Shown here: in pieces, positions 54,387 through 62,180 of the stretch
How the letters are laid out: each line of letters begins with the position of its first letter
Position numbering within the stretch: the first letter of the stretch is position 1
Assembly: GCF_012584445.1 (NCBI RefSeq)
Contig: NZ_JABAHI010000012.1
Span: 1-64,000, forward strand
From: Olsenella sp. KGMB02461
GTDB taxonomy: Bacteria > Actinomycetota > Coriobacteriia > Coriobacteriales > Atopobiaceae
Direction: 5' to 3'
DNA: 64,000 nt
The notes under the pieces: generated by a model
What the model was told of the DNA's origin: nothing
The model's input: the letters and a program-made list of their open reading frames with translations, nothing else
Databases searched by the model: none
Translations under genes and position numbers: made by a program

Positions 54387-54428
54387 GCGTGAGCTTTTCT
54401 CGGAAAGGATGTGCTGACAAGGATATGC

Positions 54429-55658
54429 TTACTGGCCCAGCAGCCAGTCGCAGATGTTGGTAATGGCGATGCCTTCTGAAGTTATGCCAGTGCCCAAGCG
54501 ATCGGTGGTAAGAAGAAGCCGGGGATAGGCATCAGTGAGGCGGCGCAGGGGCGCGAGCTCGCGCTGGAGGGTGGCTTCGTCCGCTACTGACCAGCTCACT
54601 TGCACATAAAGGCGCTCGTCACCGCGTGTGGCAACAAAATCCACCTCGGCATTGGGCAGTGCTCCGACTCGTGGTGTCCAGCCATGGCGAAGCAGTTCGT
54701 TGAAGACCACGTCTTCCAGCATGAAGCCGCGATCCTTGGTAGGGTCAAACCCATTGGGTAGATTGCGAAGTCCGGTGTCACAGGGATAAAGCTTTCGTAA
54801 AGGACGAAGTACTTCTTTGCCCCCCACTCCTGTTTGAGGGCAGGAGGTCACCACATAGGCGTGCTCGAGGGCTCGCAGGTAAGCATCCACTGTTTCAGGG
54901 GATACTTTGCGTCCAGTGCTTTTTAAAATATTGCATATATTATTTGTAGAAACCAGATTTCCCGAGGTAGAAAACGTAAATGCGATAAGCCTATTGAGCA
55001 GTTTCATATCGCGGATGTGTCCATGGGTGGCCACATCGTTGAGCACTACAGTGTCGAAGATGGCGCTGAGGAGCGCTCGACGCTCATCAATGCTTGTATG
55101 AGGAAGTCGAGCTAAGCCCGGCATGCCGCCAAAGAGGAGATAGTCGTTGAACAGCTCGTTTGTAGTAGCTTTTTCACCAGCGCTCTGGCGAAATGCCAGA
55201 TACTCTTCGAAGGAAAGCGGCATCATAGAAAGCTCGACATAGCGTCCCGCAATAAGGGTGGCGAGGTCTCCCGAGAGCACATGAGCATTAGAGCCAGTAA
55301 GGAGTATTTGAGTTTGAGGGAGTGTCTGAAGTCTGCGGATAGCTTCCTGCCAGCGCGAAACTTCTTGGATCTCATCTAGCAGTAGGTAGAAGGGATAAGC
55401 TTTGGAGGCCTCTTCGAGCTTGGGAGCCACTATCTCAAGCAGCCACTCGGCGGTGGGATGTAGGGGTGTCCCGTATTCGTCAAACCTGTGTTGATAGATA
55501 TTGGAATCAGGGACGCCTGTTTTCCTAAGGCGTTCAGCTGCCAAGTTAAGCAGGGACGATTTGCCGCAGCGGCGCACGCCAGTGATGACTTTGATTTCCT
55601 CAAGCTCCATCAGTTGGGCGAGCCGTTTTTCGTGGTAGGGACGAGGTATGAGGTCCAT
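54429..55658 (-). CDS. AAA-family ATPase with DUF4143 domain
   Basis: This 409-residue ATPase has the P-loop GVRRCGKSSLL near residue 30, Walker B FYLLLDEIQEV, sensor LTGSNAHVLSGDLATLIAGRY, and the C-terminal DUF4143 region with a nuclease-like fold (EVDFVATRGDERLYVQVSWSV). These proteins are widespread, often mobile and of unknown function. The gene is less GC-rich than its neighbours, suggesting acquisition. CAGGAG precedes the ATG. Its upstream region holds a striking set of palindromes, one starting 18 bp before the start codon. Confidence 0.9.
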   Translation of the reverse strand: MDLIPRPYHEKRLAQLMELEEIKVITGVRRCGKSSLLNLAAERLRKTGVPDSNIYQHRFDEYGTPLHPTAEWLLEIVAPKLEEASKAYPFYLLLDEIQEVSRWQEAIRRLQTLPQTQILLTGSNAHVLSGDLATLIAGRYVELSMMPLSFEEYLAFRQSAGEKATTNELFNDYLLFGGMPGLARLPHTSIDERRALLSAIFDTVVLNDVATHGHIRDMKLLNRLIAFTFSTSGNLVSTNNICNILKSTGRKVSPETVDAYLRALEHAYVVTSCPQTGVGGKEVLRPLRKLYPCDTGLRNLPNGFDPTKDRGFMLEDVVFNELLRHGWTPRVGALPNAEVDFVATRGDERLYVQVSWSVADEATLQRELAPLRRLTDAYPRLLLTTDRLGTGITSEGIAITNICDWLLGQ

Positions 55659-55675
55659 TGAGACTCCTGAGGCTT

Positions 55676-55780
55676 AGGGTTTATCGGTTATAACCGATAA
55701 ACCCTATTTTAGAAGTAATATTTTCGATTACAACCGGTAAAAAGCCTCTAAAACCTCAAGTCTTCGGTTATATCTGAAGA
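55676..55780. promoter_or_regulatory. Three palindromes with exact 40-bp spacing
   Basis: A 30-bp perfect palindrome (55676-55705, core TTATCGGTTATAACCGATAA) is followed by two related, imperfect 20-bp palindromes: TTTTCGATTACAACCGGTAA at 55721-55740 and TCTTCGGTTATATCTGAAGA at 55761-55780. Their centres are exactly 40 bp apart. The 20-bp spacers between them are unrelated. They lie between the divergent DUF4143 ATPase and GntR genes and look like a multi-site operator. Confidence 0.8.
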
Positions 55781-55901
55781 CTTTGCCGCTTCAGTTACCC
55801 TGTTCGCCGTTGGCATAATGGGATGTGCCGGCGCAGCATGCTCCAGGACGCATAGGTGCGCCTATAAGCAACAGGGCAGCGAGGATAAAGGAGCGACGCC
55901 C

Positions 55902-56687
55902 ATGGATCTCTTGGCACTGGTGGCCTCAACGCCGCCGGACCCTTCGGCCCCGACGCCGCTCTATCGCCAGCTCAAGGAGCGCTTGCTGCAGGTGATCGCG
56001 GCTCGTGCAGTGGATCCGGCGCAGCCACTGCCCTCGGAGGCGGAGCTGTGCCGTGAGCTGGGGCTTTCTCGCGGTACTGTACGCCGTTGCTTTGACGAGT
56101 TGGCCCGCGAGGGCCGAGTGGTGCGCCGTCGAGGCCTGGGCACCTTCGCCTGCTGGCCCGAGGACACAGAAGACATTTCCACCGCCCTCAATTTTTCTGG
56201 GCAGGTGCGCTCGATGGGGGAGGAGCCCTCGTCGGTGTTGCTGGAACTCGCGCTAGTGGATGCCAAAGAGCGCGAGGCGCGGCTGCTCCAAGTGGCCGAA
56301 GGCACCCCGCTCTGGCGCATCGTGCGCGTGCGCCGCGCCAACAACATCCCTCAGCAATACGTCACGGCCTGGGTGCCTCAGGATCTGGTGCCTCAGATGG
56401 AACGCTCCCAAGTGGAGGGCGCCGGATCGCTCTATGCCGCCATCGCTTCCAGCAGCGGCAAGCTGCCTGCTCGAGCCCTTGAAGCCTATGAGGCCTGCAC
56501 ACTGGTCACCGGCGAGGCTAAAGCGCTGGGGCTCAAAACGGGCGCTGCAGCCCTCAAATGCGTGCGTCAGACGCTCGACCAAGGGGGCCTCCCTTTCGAA
56601 ACCAGCGTTATCGTCACCCCCGCAGCCCAGGCGCGCTTCGTGCTGGACGTCACCGCTGAGGGCACCGCCTATCGCCGCACTCCCTAG
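55902..56687 (+). CDS. GntR-family regulator (HutC/UTRA type)
   Basis: This 261-residue protein has a GntR winged helix (PLYRQLKERLLQVIAARAV, LPSEAELCRELGLSRGTVRRCFDELAREGRVVRRRGLGTF) and a UTRA ligand domain (FSGQVRSMGEEPSSVLLEL, PLWRIVRVRRANNIPQQYVTAWVP). AAAGGAG precedes the ATG at 55902; an open frame begins at 55818. Divergent from the DUF4143 ATPase, it is a candidate for binding the palindromes between them, but other targets such as deoC and the second PTS IIC downstream are equally possible. Confidence 0.9.
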   Translation: MDLLALVASTPPDPSAPTPLYRQLKERLLQVIAARAVDPAQPLPSEAELCRELGLSRGTVRRCFDELAREGRVVRRRGLGTFACWPEDTEDISTALNFSGQVRSMGEEPSSVLLELALVDAKEREARLLQVAEGTPLWRIVRVRRANNIPQQYVTAWVPQDLVPQMERSQVEGAGSLYAAIASSSGKLPARALEAYEACTLVTGEAKALGLKTGAAALKCVRQTLDQGGLPFETSVIVTPAAQARFVLDVTAEGTAYRRTP

Positions 56688-56737
56688 CAGCGCCACATCG
56701 TGCCCCAAGCGCCGTCAAGGCGCTGCAAGAGGTTGCA

Positions 56738-56766
56738 GGGTTTATCGGCAAGAGGGTTTATCGACA
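56738..56766 (+). repeat. Tandem dispersed 13-mers
   Basis: GGGTTTATCGGCA (56738-56750, 12 of 13) and GGGTTTATCGACA (56754-56766, 11 of 13) lie head to tail with 3 bases between, 50 bp after the GntR stop, between converging genes. Confidence 0.7.
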
Positions 56767-56799
56767 AGGAAAGCCGTGGCGAGTTGGAACGCCCGTGGG

Positions 56800-57624
56800 C
56801 TATCCAGCTGTCGAGAATGACCACAACCCGCGCACCTGGCTCAACGTGCGCTCCAAGTCCCAGGATTGCTGGGAGCGGGGCTCGGAGTTGGGATCCATGA
56901 CGCGGAGCTGGTCGGCGTCGTCGATGCTCGCGAACACAATGAAGTGGCCGCTGGAGGTGAAGTCGCCAGGTCCCATGGAGGCGATGAGCGGATGGCCGCA
57001 GGAGAGCTCTTGCTGCACTGTGTGGGGATCGGCGGGGATGGTGTGGGACGTGAGGCCCAGGGTGGCGGCGCCGGCGTCCATGAGGGTCCAGGCGGTGAGG
57101 CCGTCGATGATGTGGCCGTCGCGGGTGGCGAGCGCGGCAGCGTCCACCGGAGTGAAGTTGGTGTTGCCGGTGAGGGCGATGTAGACGGCCGATAAGCAGG
57201 TAGGTCCGCATCCGGAGGTGCCGATGGTAGCGCCGGCGTAGGGTTTCTGGGACCAGGCGGGATCGGTTTGGTAGAGATGGGGCACTGTTCCTAGCCGCCA
57301 TTGGCTGGCCGGATCGCTGATCCAGGCCCCCTGGGAGTCCCTGAGAGCAGAGGTCGCGCAGCTCAGAACCCCCACGGCTAGGACGAGCAGTGCAGCGGCG
57401 GCTATAAGGGGCCGCAGGTTTCGGCGCAGGTGGGGCACCAGGGACCACAAGCGACCCTTGAAGCGGGGGCGTTTCTCGGCAGGCTTTTTGGCAAGGTAGG
57501 GATTGGCAGAGAAGTAGGGCGACCTAGGGAAGTCTGACACAGCCTCTGGGGAGTGCGGATGAGCCTGGGACCTTTGCCTGGTAGAAGGGGTAGCAGGGTG
57601 AGTGTAGGGCGAGCGCCTCTCCAT
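56800..57624 (-). CDS. Membrane-anchored C39-like cysteine peptidase
   Basis: This 274-residue protein has a polar N-terminal tail of about 70 residues, one membrane helix (LIAAAALLVLAVGVL, about 73-87), and an extracellular papain-like domain with Cys139 in TSGCGPTC, His227 in SGHFIVF and Asp244 in DPNS, the catalytic triad of the peptidase_C39_2 family. Lipid attachment at Cys89 is less likely given the long tail. It may trim surface or exported peptides. AAGGAGG precedes the ATG. The tail carries AEKR encoded over a 12 of 13 dispersed-motif match (57469-57481). Confidence 0.82.
   Translation of the reverse strand: MERRSPYTHPATPSTRQRSQAHPHSPEAVSDFPRSPYFSANPYLAKKPAEKRPRFKGRLWSLVPHLRRNLRPLIAAAALLVLAVGVLSCATSALRDSQGAWISDPASQWRLGTVPHLYQTDPAWSQKPYAGATIGTSGCGPTCLSAVYIALTGNTNFTPVDAAALATRDGHIIDGLTAWTLMDAGAATLGLTSHTIPADPHTVQQELSCGHPLIASMGPGDFTSSGHFIVFASIDDADQLRVMDPNSEPRSQQSWDLERTLSQVRGLWSFSTAG
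57469..57481 (+). repeat. Dispersed 13-mer inside the peptidase gene
   Basis: GCGTTTCTCGGCA, 12 of 13. On the coding strand it is read Ala-Glu-Lys-Arg in the cytoplasmic tail. Confidence 0.65.
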
Positions 57625-58147
57625 AAAGGCCTCCTTACGACGTGGTGGCGCTTCTATGGTGGGCGTAAAGTTTGCCCTTGTCCGTGACGGCGGCCTTACG
57701 TCTGCTCACAAGTTCGTAAGGAATAGGGAGCTGGATTATCCGGGGGCTTGTAGGCCTGCCAATCTGTCCGGTGTGGCAGATAAACTGCCAATCTAGGTAG
57801 TTTTATCTTGGGCGCAGCCAAATCCCGGGACAAAACTAAGTAGATTGGCAGGCCAACGGTGGAGAATCGTGCGATTTGAGGGCAAAAGCCTGCCAACCTA
57901 CCCACTTTGGCTTGTAGGCCTGCCAACCTGCCTTCTCTGGCAGGTCGGAGTGGGGCTGGCAAGCAAGCGTATGGCAGGTAGGAGTGGGGCAGCAGGCACG
58001 TGAGGAGCAGGCGGGGCCCGCGCCGGGGAGAGTCAAACATACAGAACATTCAGTAACAAGGGGCCATTTTCCTGAGGCTGGGCGAAGGCGCGCCCAGCAG
58101 GCCGTATCTTCGAGTCGTCCTTAAGACCCCTTCCAGAAAGGAATGTC
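57625..58147. repeat. Repeat-rich structured region upstream of deoC
   Basis: No gene is supported in these 523 bp. CTGCCAA(T/C)CT occurs at 57756-57765, 57785-57794, 57890-57899 and 57920-57929 on the plus strand and at 57842-57851 on the minus strand. A 22-bp stretch at 57745-57766 recurs at 57909-57930 with one change. Copies 57785-57804 and 57832-57851 form a long inverted repeat (18 of 20). GGCAGGT(C/A)GGAGTGGGGC occurs twice (57940-57957, 57974-57991). Confidence 0.75.
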
Positions 58148-58879
58148 ATGGTCCCCACCAAGCCTGCTTCTGAGATGACCCGCGCCGAGCTTGCTTCTTA
58201 CATCGATCAGTCTGTACTCAAGCCAGAGTTCACCGTCGAGGACATCAAAAAGTACACCCAAGAGGGCATCGATTATGGCTGCGCCACCATCTGCATCAAC
58301 CCCTCGAGTTTGCCCATCGTCGCTCCTATGGTGGAGGGCACCAACACCGGCCTTTGCGTAGTGTGCGACTTTCCCTTTGGCGCCAGCTCCACCGAGTCCA
58401 AAGTGGCTCAGGCCCAGGCCATCATGGACGGCTATGACATCCAGGACTTAGACATCGTGGCCAACTACGGCCGTCTGCGCTCCGGCGACCTGGACTATGT
58501 CACCCGGGACATCCGCGCTGTGGTGGACGTCTGCCACGCCAAGGGCGTCGTGGTGAAGGTCATCATCGAGACTGACGCCCTCACCTCCGAGCAAATCAAG
58601 GCCGGCACCCGCTGCGCCGTTGACGCTGGCGCCGACTTCATCAAGTCTTCCACCGGCTTCTACACCGGCGGCGAGCAGAGGGGCGCCACCAACGAGGTGG
58701 TGGACCTCATGATGGAGGCCGGTAATGGCGAGATTCAGGTGAAGGGCTCCGGCGCCATCCGCGATCAGAAGCACTTCTTCGAGCTCATCGACCGCGGCAT
58801 CGACCGCATGGGCATCGGCTACCGCTCTACCCCCACCGTCCTGGGCGTCACCCAGGACGTCTCCTGCGACGCTTGCTAA
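58148..58879 (+). CDS. deoC: Deoxyribose-phosphate aldolase
   Basis: DeoC splits 2-deoxyribose-5-phosphate into glyceraldehyde-3-phosphate and acetaldehyde. The 243-residue enzyme has the Schiff-base Lys166 in ADFIKSSTGF and the second lysine Lys199 in VKGSGAIRD, matching positions 167 and 201 of the E. coli enzyme. AGAAAGGAATGTC precedes the ATG. No nucleoside phosphorylase or phosphopentomutase is nearby. The neighbour downstream is a PTS IIC, so a role with a PTS-imported sugar rather than nucleosides is possible. Confidence 0.94.
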   Translation: MVPTKPASEMTRAELASYIDQSVLKPEFTVEDIKKYTQEGIDYGCATICINPSSLPIVAPMVEGTNTGLCVVCDFPFGASSTESKVAQAQAIMDGYDIQDLDIVANYGRLRSGDLDYVTRDIRAVVDVCHAKGVVVKVIIETDALTSEQIKAGTRCAVDAGADFIKSSTGFYTGGEQRGATNEVVDLMMEAGNGEIQVKGSGAIRDQKHFFELIDRGIDRMGIGYRSTPTVLGVTQDVSCDAC

Positions 58880-59098
58880 ATTCCCACCCCAAGGCGGCCA
58901 TCCATCCCACGGCGCGCGTGCCCATTCCGCGGTGCCGCTCTCTCAGGCACGCCTCTGAAACCTGTAGACTGAAAGCCAGCTGACGTCCCGTAATTACCGG
59001 GAAGCCCACGCAACCGGGCCGCATCAAAGTGTAGGGTTGCGCCATAACCTCGGAGCGTCAGCGGTGCCTGCAAGCCTGCCGCCTCAAAGGAGTGCGCC
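58880..59098 (+). promoter_or_regulatory. Structured leader upstream of the second PTS IIC
   Basis: GCTGACG (58979-58985) pairs with CGTCAGC (59056-59062). Inside lie CCCG/CGGG (58987-58990, 58998-59001) and CGCAACC/GGTTGCG (59009-59015, 59035-59041), a three-way junction. GGCAC (58946-58950) can pair with either of two GTGCC copies (58932-58936, 59064-59068). It ends 30 bp before the ribosome-binding site. It matches no riboswitch class I can name. Confidence 0.5.
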
Positions 59099-60223
59099 GT
59101 GAGAGACCTCTTTAAGCCCGCTGCCCTAAAAGAAGCCCTGCTTACCGCCATCTCCTATATGATCCCCATCGTGTGCGGGGCGGGATTCGTCATGGCCATA
59201 GGCATGGCGCTGGGCGGCACGCAGGCTCAAACGCTCGCTCCTGGTTCCTACAGCCTCTGGGATGCCATGGCTTCGCTGGGCGGCGCGGCTCTCAACATGC
59301 TGCCCATGATCATCTCGACGGGCATCGCCTTTGCCGTCGCCGGCAAGCCCGGCATTGCCCCAGGCTTGGTCACGGGTCTTGCGGCCATCACCGTGCAGGC
59401 GGGGTTCATCGGCGGGATCCTGGGCGGCTACGTGGCCGGATGGCTGGCCGCTGCAGCCTTGCGCTACCTCAAGGTGCCCGCCTGGGCCCAGGGCCTCATC
59501 CCCACACTCATCGTCCCCTTCGTGGCCTGCCTGGGCGCCGGCCTGGTGATGGTCTACGTCTTTGGCGCCCCGGTGGCCTGGTTCACCCAAGCCCTCACCG
59601 ATTTCCTGCACTCCATGAGCGGCGCTTCCAACACCCTCTTTGGCGCGCTGGTGGGCGTGCTGGGCGTGGTGGACTTTGGCGGCCCCATCAACAAGACGGT
59701 CTTCGCCTTCTCCCTCACCCTCCAGGCCGAGGGCATCGACGGCCCCGTCACCGTCCTTCAGCTGGCAAACACCGGCGTGCCCATTGGCTTTGGCTGCGCC
59801 TACCTGGTCTCCAAGCTCTTCCGCAAGCCTATTTACACCGCCGCCGAGGTGGAGACCCTCAAAACCGCCGTTCCCATGGGCGTGGTGAACATCGTCGAAG
59901 GCACCCTGCCCATCATCATGAACGACTTGGTGCGGGGCGTCATTGCCACCGGATGCGGAGGTGCTGTTGCCGGCGCCGTCATCATGGGCGTCACCCAAGG
60001 CGCCGGAGCCAGCGTCCCCTTTGGCGGGTTCCTCATGCTCCCCACCATGGGCCGATTCTGGTGGGCCGGGCTTCTCGGCATCATCGCCGATGCTGCCACC
60101 ATCGCCCTGGTCTACACCCTCCTCAAAAAGCCGGTGCCCAAAGAGGCCCAAGACACCGCGGCCTACGCGGCCCAAGAAGAGCAGGAGCCCCAGCTCGACC
60201 CCGACGACCTCCAGGTCATGTAG
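59099..60223 (+). CDS. PTS fructose-type IIC subunit, paralogue
   Basis: This 374-residue permease is collinear with the IIC at 52287 over its full length (SYMIPIVCGAGFVMAIGMALGG, GKPGIAPGLVTGLAAITVQAGFIGG, NTLFGALVGVLGVVDFGGPINKTVFAF, acidic tail). It starts with GTG after AAAGGAG. No IIB or IIA is adjacent, so it may share the IIB at 51916. It lies 219 bp after deoC on the same strand. It holds a 12 of 13 dispersed-motif match (60068-60080) that the paralogue lacks. Confidence 0.92.
   Translation: MRDLFKPAALKEALLTAISYMIPIVCGAGFVMAIGMALGGTQAQTLAPGSYSLWDAMASLGGAALNMLPMIISTGIAFAVAGKPGIAPGLVTGLAAITVQAGFIGGILGGYVAGWLAAAALRYLKVPAWAQGLIPTLIVPFVACLGAGLVMVYVFGAPVAWFTQALTDFLHSMSGASNTLFGALVGVLGVVDFGGPINKTVFAFSLTLQAEGIDGPVTVLQLANTGVPIGFGCAYLVSKLFRKPIYTAAEVETLKTAVPMGVVNIVEGTLPIIMNDLVRGVIATGCGGAVAGAVIMGVTQGAGASVPFGGFLMLPTMGRFWWAGLLGIIADAATIALVYTLLKKPVPKEAQDTAAYAAQEEQEPQLDPDDLQVM
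60068..60080 (+). repeat. Dispersed 13-mer inside the second IIC gene
   Basis: GGGCTTCTCGGCA, 12 of 13, encodes part of the last membrane helix (GLLGII). The same place in the paralogue at about 53256 reads differently. Confidence 0.6.
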
Positions 60224-60224
60224 C

Positions 60225-60306
60225 TGCCGATAAACCCTTTCATCCCACCCAGCGCTCCCGTCCTAGGCGGCAGGGTTTCTCGGCATCGACCCATGCCCAG
60301 AAACCC
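60225..60306. repeat. Cluster of three dispersed 13-mers after the second IIC gene
   Basis: TGCCGATAAACCC (60225-60237, 12 of 13), an exact GGGTTTCTCGGCA (60273-60285) and TGCCCAGAAACCC (60294-60306, 12 of 13). The first begins 2 bp after the stop codon. The last two face each other across 8 bases and can form a hairpin. Confidence 0.85.
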
Positions 60307-60407
60307 GTCCTCCTCAGTGGGCGCCCTTGGGTTCCTGACTGCTTTGGGCAGCGGGGCATTTAGGTAGCCGTCAGGTTACGGGGGCTGTGCGTCGGGGCGC
60401 ATTGGGT

Positions 60408-60413
60408 TATACT
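60408..60413 (+). promoter_or_regulatory. Probable -10 of the leu operon
   Basis: TATACT lies 42 bp before the leader-peptide start. No good -35 is present at the usual distance, so an activator could be involved. Confidence 0.45.
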
Positions 60414-60454
60414 TTCGTTTCAGTTGGCTTGAAGCTTTAGGGAAGGGAGGTCCC

Positions 60455-60541
60455 ATGAGAGTTCAGGGTATTGTCGCGGTCGCAGGGGCCTGCTGGTCCT
60501 GTGAGCTTCTGCTCGCTCTTGAGCCCAAGACGCGAGCTTGA
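60455..60541 (+). CDS. leuL: leu operon leader peptide
   Basis: A 28-codon reading frame begins with ATG behind GGGAGG and carries four leucine codons in five positions (LLLAL) near its end, preceded by Ile, Val, Trp and Cys codons. The stop is at 60539-60541. A terminator hairpin follows 14 bp later and leuA lies directly downstream. This is the classical layout of transcription attenuation: ribosome stalling at leucine codons when Leu-tRNA is short would prevent the terminator from forming. Confidence 0.85.
   Translation: MRVQGIVAVAGACWSCELLLALEPKTRA
60511..60537 (+). promoter_or_regulatory. Pause-type hairpin within the leader
   Basis: GCTCGC (60511-60516) and GCGAGC (60532-60537) overlap the leucine codons and the end of the leader peptide, where a 1:2 pause hairpin is expected in an attenuator. 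Confidence 0.6.
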
Positions 60542-60554
60542 CTACGTAACTGCC

Positions 60555-60593
60555 AAAAGCGCGCGTCGACCTGGGGCCGCCGCGCGCTTTTTT
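60555..60593 (+). terminator. Attenuator terminator before leuA
   Basis: AAAAGCGCGCG and CGCGCGCTTTT form an 11-bp stem around a 15-base loop, followed by more T residues. It lies between the leader peptide and leuA, so it should act as the leucine-dependent terminator. Confidence 0.9.
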
Positions 60594-60630
60594 GTGCATC
60601 GGGAGCGGCCCTTTAAGTTAAGGAGGAGCC

Positions 60631-62166
60631 ATGACCCGCAAGATCGCTATTTTCGACACCACGCTGCGTGATGGGGAGCAGTCGCCGGGCGCGTCCATGA
60701 ACACCGAGGAAAAGCTCATCGTGGCCCGCGAGCTCATCCGCATGAAAGTGGACGTCATCGAGGCTGGCTTCCCCGTGTCGAGCCCCGGCGATTTCAAGAG
60801 CGTGGCAGAGATCGGCAAGCTGGCGGGCGACGCTTGCACCGTGTGCGCCCTCACCCGCGCGGTGGACAAAGACATCCAGGTGGCCGCCGAGGCCCTGCAA
60901 ACCGCCAAGCGCCCGCGCATCCATACCGGTCTGGGCGTGTCGCCTTCGCATCTGCGCGACAAGCTGCGCCTCACCGAGGACCAGGCTCTGGAGCGCGCCG
61001 TTCACGCCGTGCGCTTCGCCAAGTCCTTCGTGGACGACGTGGAGTTCTACGCCGAGGATGCCGGCCGCGCAGACCAGGCCTTTTTGAACCGCATCATCCA
61101 AGCGGTGGTGGATGCCGGCGCCACGGTGGTCAATATCCCTGACACCACCGGCTACAACCTGCCCTGGGACTTTGGCGCGCGCATCCGCTCCCTCATGGAG
61201 AGCGTCTCCGGTATCGAGAACGTCACGGTCTCTGTGCACACCCACAACGACCTGGGCATGGCTACCGCCCTGGCCATGGAGTCCATCCGCAACGGCGCCA
61301 CCCAGGTGGAGTGCACCATCAACGGCCTGGGCGAGCGAGCCGGCAACACCTCGCTGGAAGAGGTGGTCATGGCCCTGGCCATGCACGGCGATGAGCTGGA
61401 CGCCCACACCGACATCGTGACCTGCGAGCTCACCCGCGCCAGCCGCCTGGTCTCCTCCATCACCGGCATGAACGTCCAGGCCAACAAGGCCATCGTGGGC
61501 GCCAACGCCTTCGCGCACTCCTCGGGCATCCATCAAGACGGCGTGCTCAAGGCCCGCGACACCTACGAGATCATCGACCCTGCCATGGTGGGAGCCGGCG
61601 GATCGCAGATCATCCTCTCGGCACGCAGCGGCCACGCCGCGTTGCGCCATCGCTACCAGGAGCTGGGCTACCGCTTCACCGATGCCGAGTTCGAGCCCAT
61701 CTACCAGGCCTTCCTCGAGGTGGCTGACAAGAAGAAAGAGGTCTACGACGAGGATTTGGAGTCCATCGTCAACGAGCGCCAGCGCACCAGTGCCGCTATC
61801 TGGACCTTGGACGCCATCCAGATCTCCTGCGGCCAGCCACTCACGCCCACAGCTACCCTTACCATGACCGGCGAAGACGGTGCGCAAACCACCGTGGTGG
61901 CCTACGGCACCGGCCCGGTGGACGCCGCCTATAAGGCCATCGACCAGGTAGTAGGCGTGGGTGCCGACCTGGCCGAGTTCTCCGTCTCCTCCGTCACCCG
62001 CGGCATCGATGCCTTGGGCGAGGTCACGGTGCGCGTGGTGGCTGCCGACGGCCGCGTCTACATCGGCCGCGGCTCCGACGGCGACATCATCGCGAGCTCC
62101 GCCCTGGCCTACATCAACGCCCTGAACCGCCTCATCGCAGACGCCCGCGACCGCTCCGGCGACTAA
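60631..62166 (+). CDS. leuA: 2-isopropylmalate synthase
   Basis: LeuA catalyses the first committed step of leucine synthesis, condensing acetyl-CoA with 2-oxoisovalerate. The 511-residue protein has FDTTLRDGEQSPGASM, the metal-binding HTHNDLGMATA, the NGLGERAGNTSLEEVVMAL motif, and a C-terminal regulatory LeuA_dimer domain from about residue 390, which normally binds leucine for feedback inhibition. AAGGAGGAG precedes the ATG. It is the first structural gene after the attenuator. Confidence 0.97.
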   Translation: MTRKIAIFDTTLRDGEQSPGASMNTEEKLIVARELIRMKVDVIEAGFPVSSPGDFKSVAEIGKLAGDACTVCALTRAVDKDIQVAAEALQTAKRPRIHTGLGVSPSHLRDKLRLTEDQALERAVHAVRFAKSFVDDVEFYAEDAGRADQAFLNRIIQAVVDAGATVVNIPDTTGYNLPWDFGARIRSLMESVSGIENVTVSVHTHNDLGMATALAMESIRNGATQVECTINGLGERAGNTSLEEVVMALAMHGDELDAHTDIVTCELTRASRLVSSITGMNVQANKAIVGANAFAHSSGIHQDGVLKARDTYEIIDPAMVGAGGSQIILSARSGHAALRHRYQELGYRFTDAEFEPIYQAFLEVADKKKEVYDEDLESIVNERQRTSAAIWTLDAIQISCGQPLTPTATLTMTGEDGAQTTVVAYGTGPVDAAYKAIDQVVGVGADLAEFSVSSVTRGIDALGEVTVRVVAADGRVYIGRGSDGDIIASSALAYINALNRLIADARDRSGD

Positions 62167-62180
62167 CCTGGAGCCCATCA

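Noticed and set aside
55676-55780. CRISPR-like array
   Set aside because: There are only three 20-bp palindromic units that differ from one another, with no cas genes. An operator array is the better reading.
57696-58049. A 117-codon minus-strand frame in the repeat region before deoC
   Set aside because: Its internal peptide repeats only reflect the DNA repeats. No start signal or family.
58940-59062. Cobalamin or other known riboswitch before the second PTS IIC
   Set aside because: The conserved boxes of the classes I know are absent, and the neighbour is not a vitamin gene. Kept only as an unclassified structured leader.
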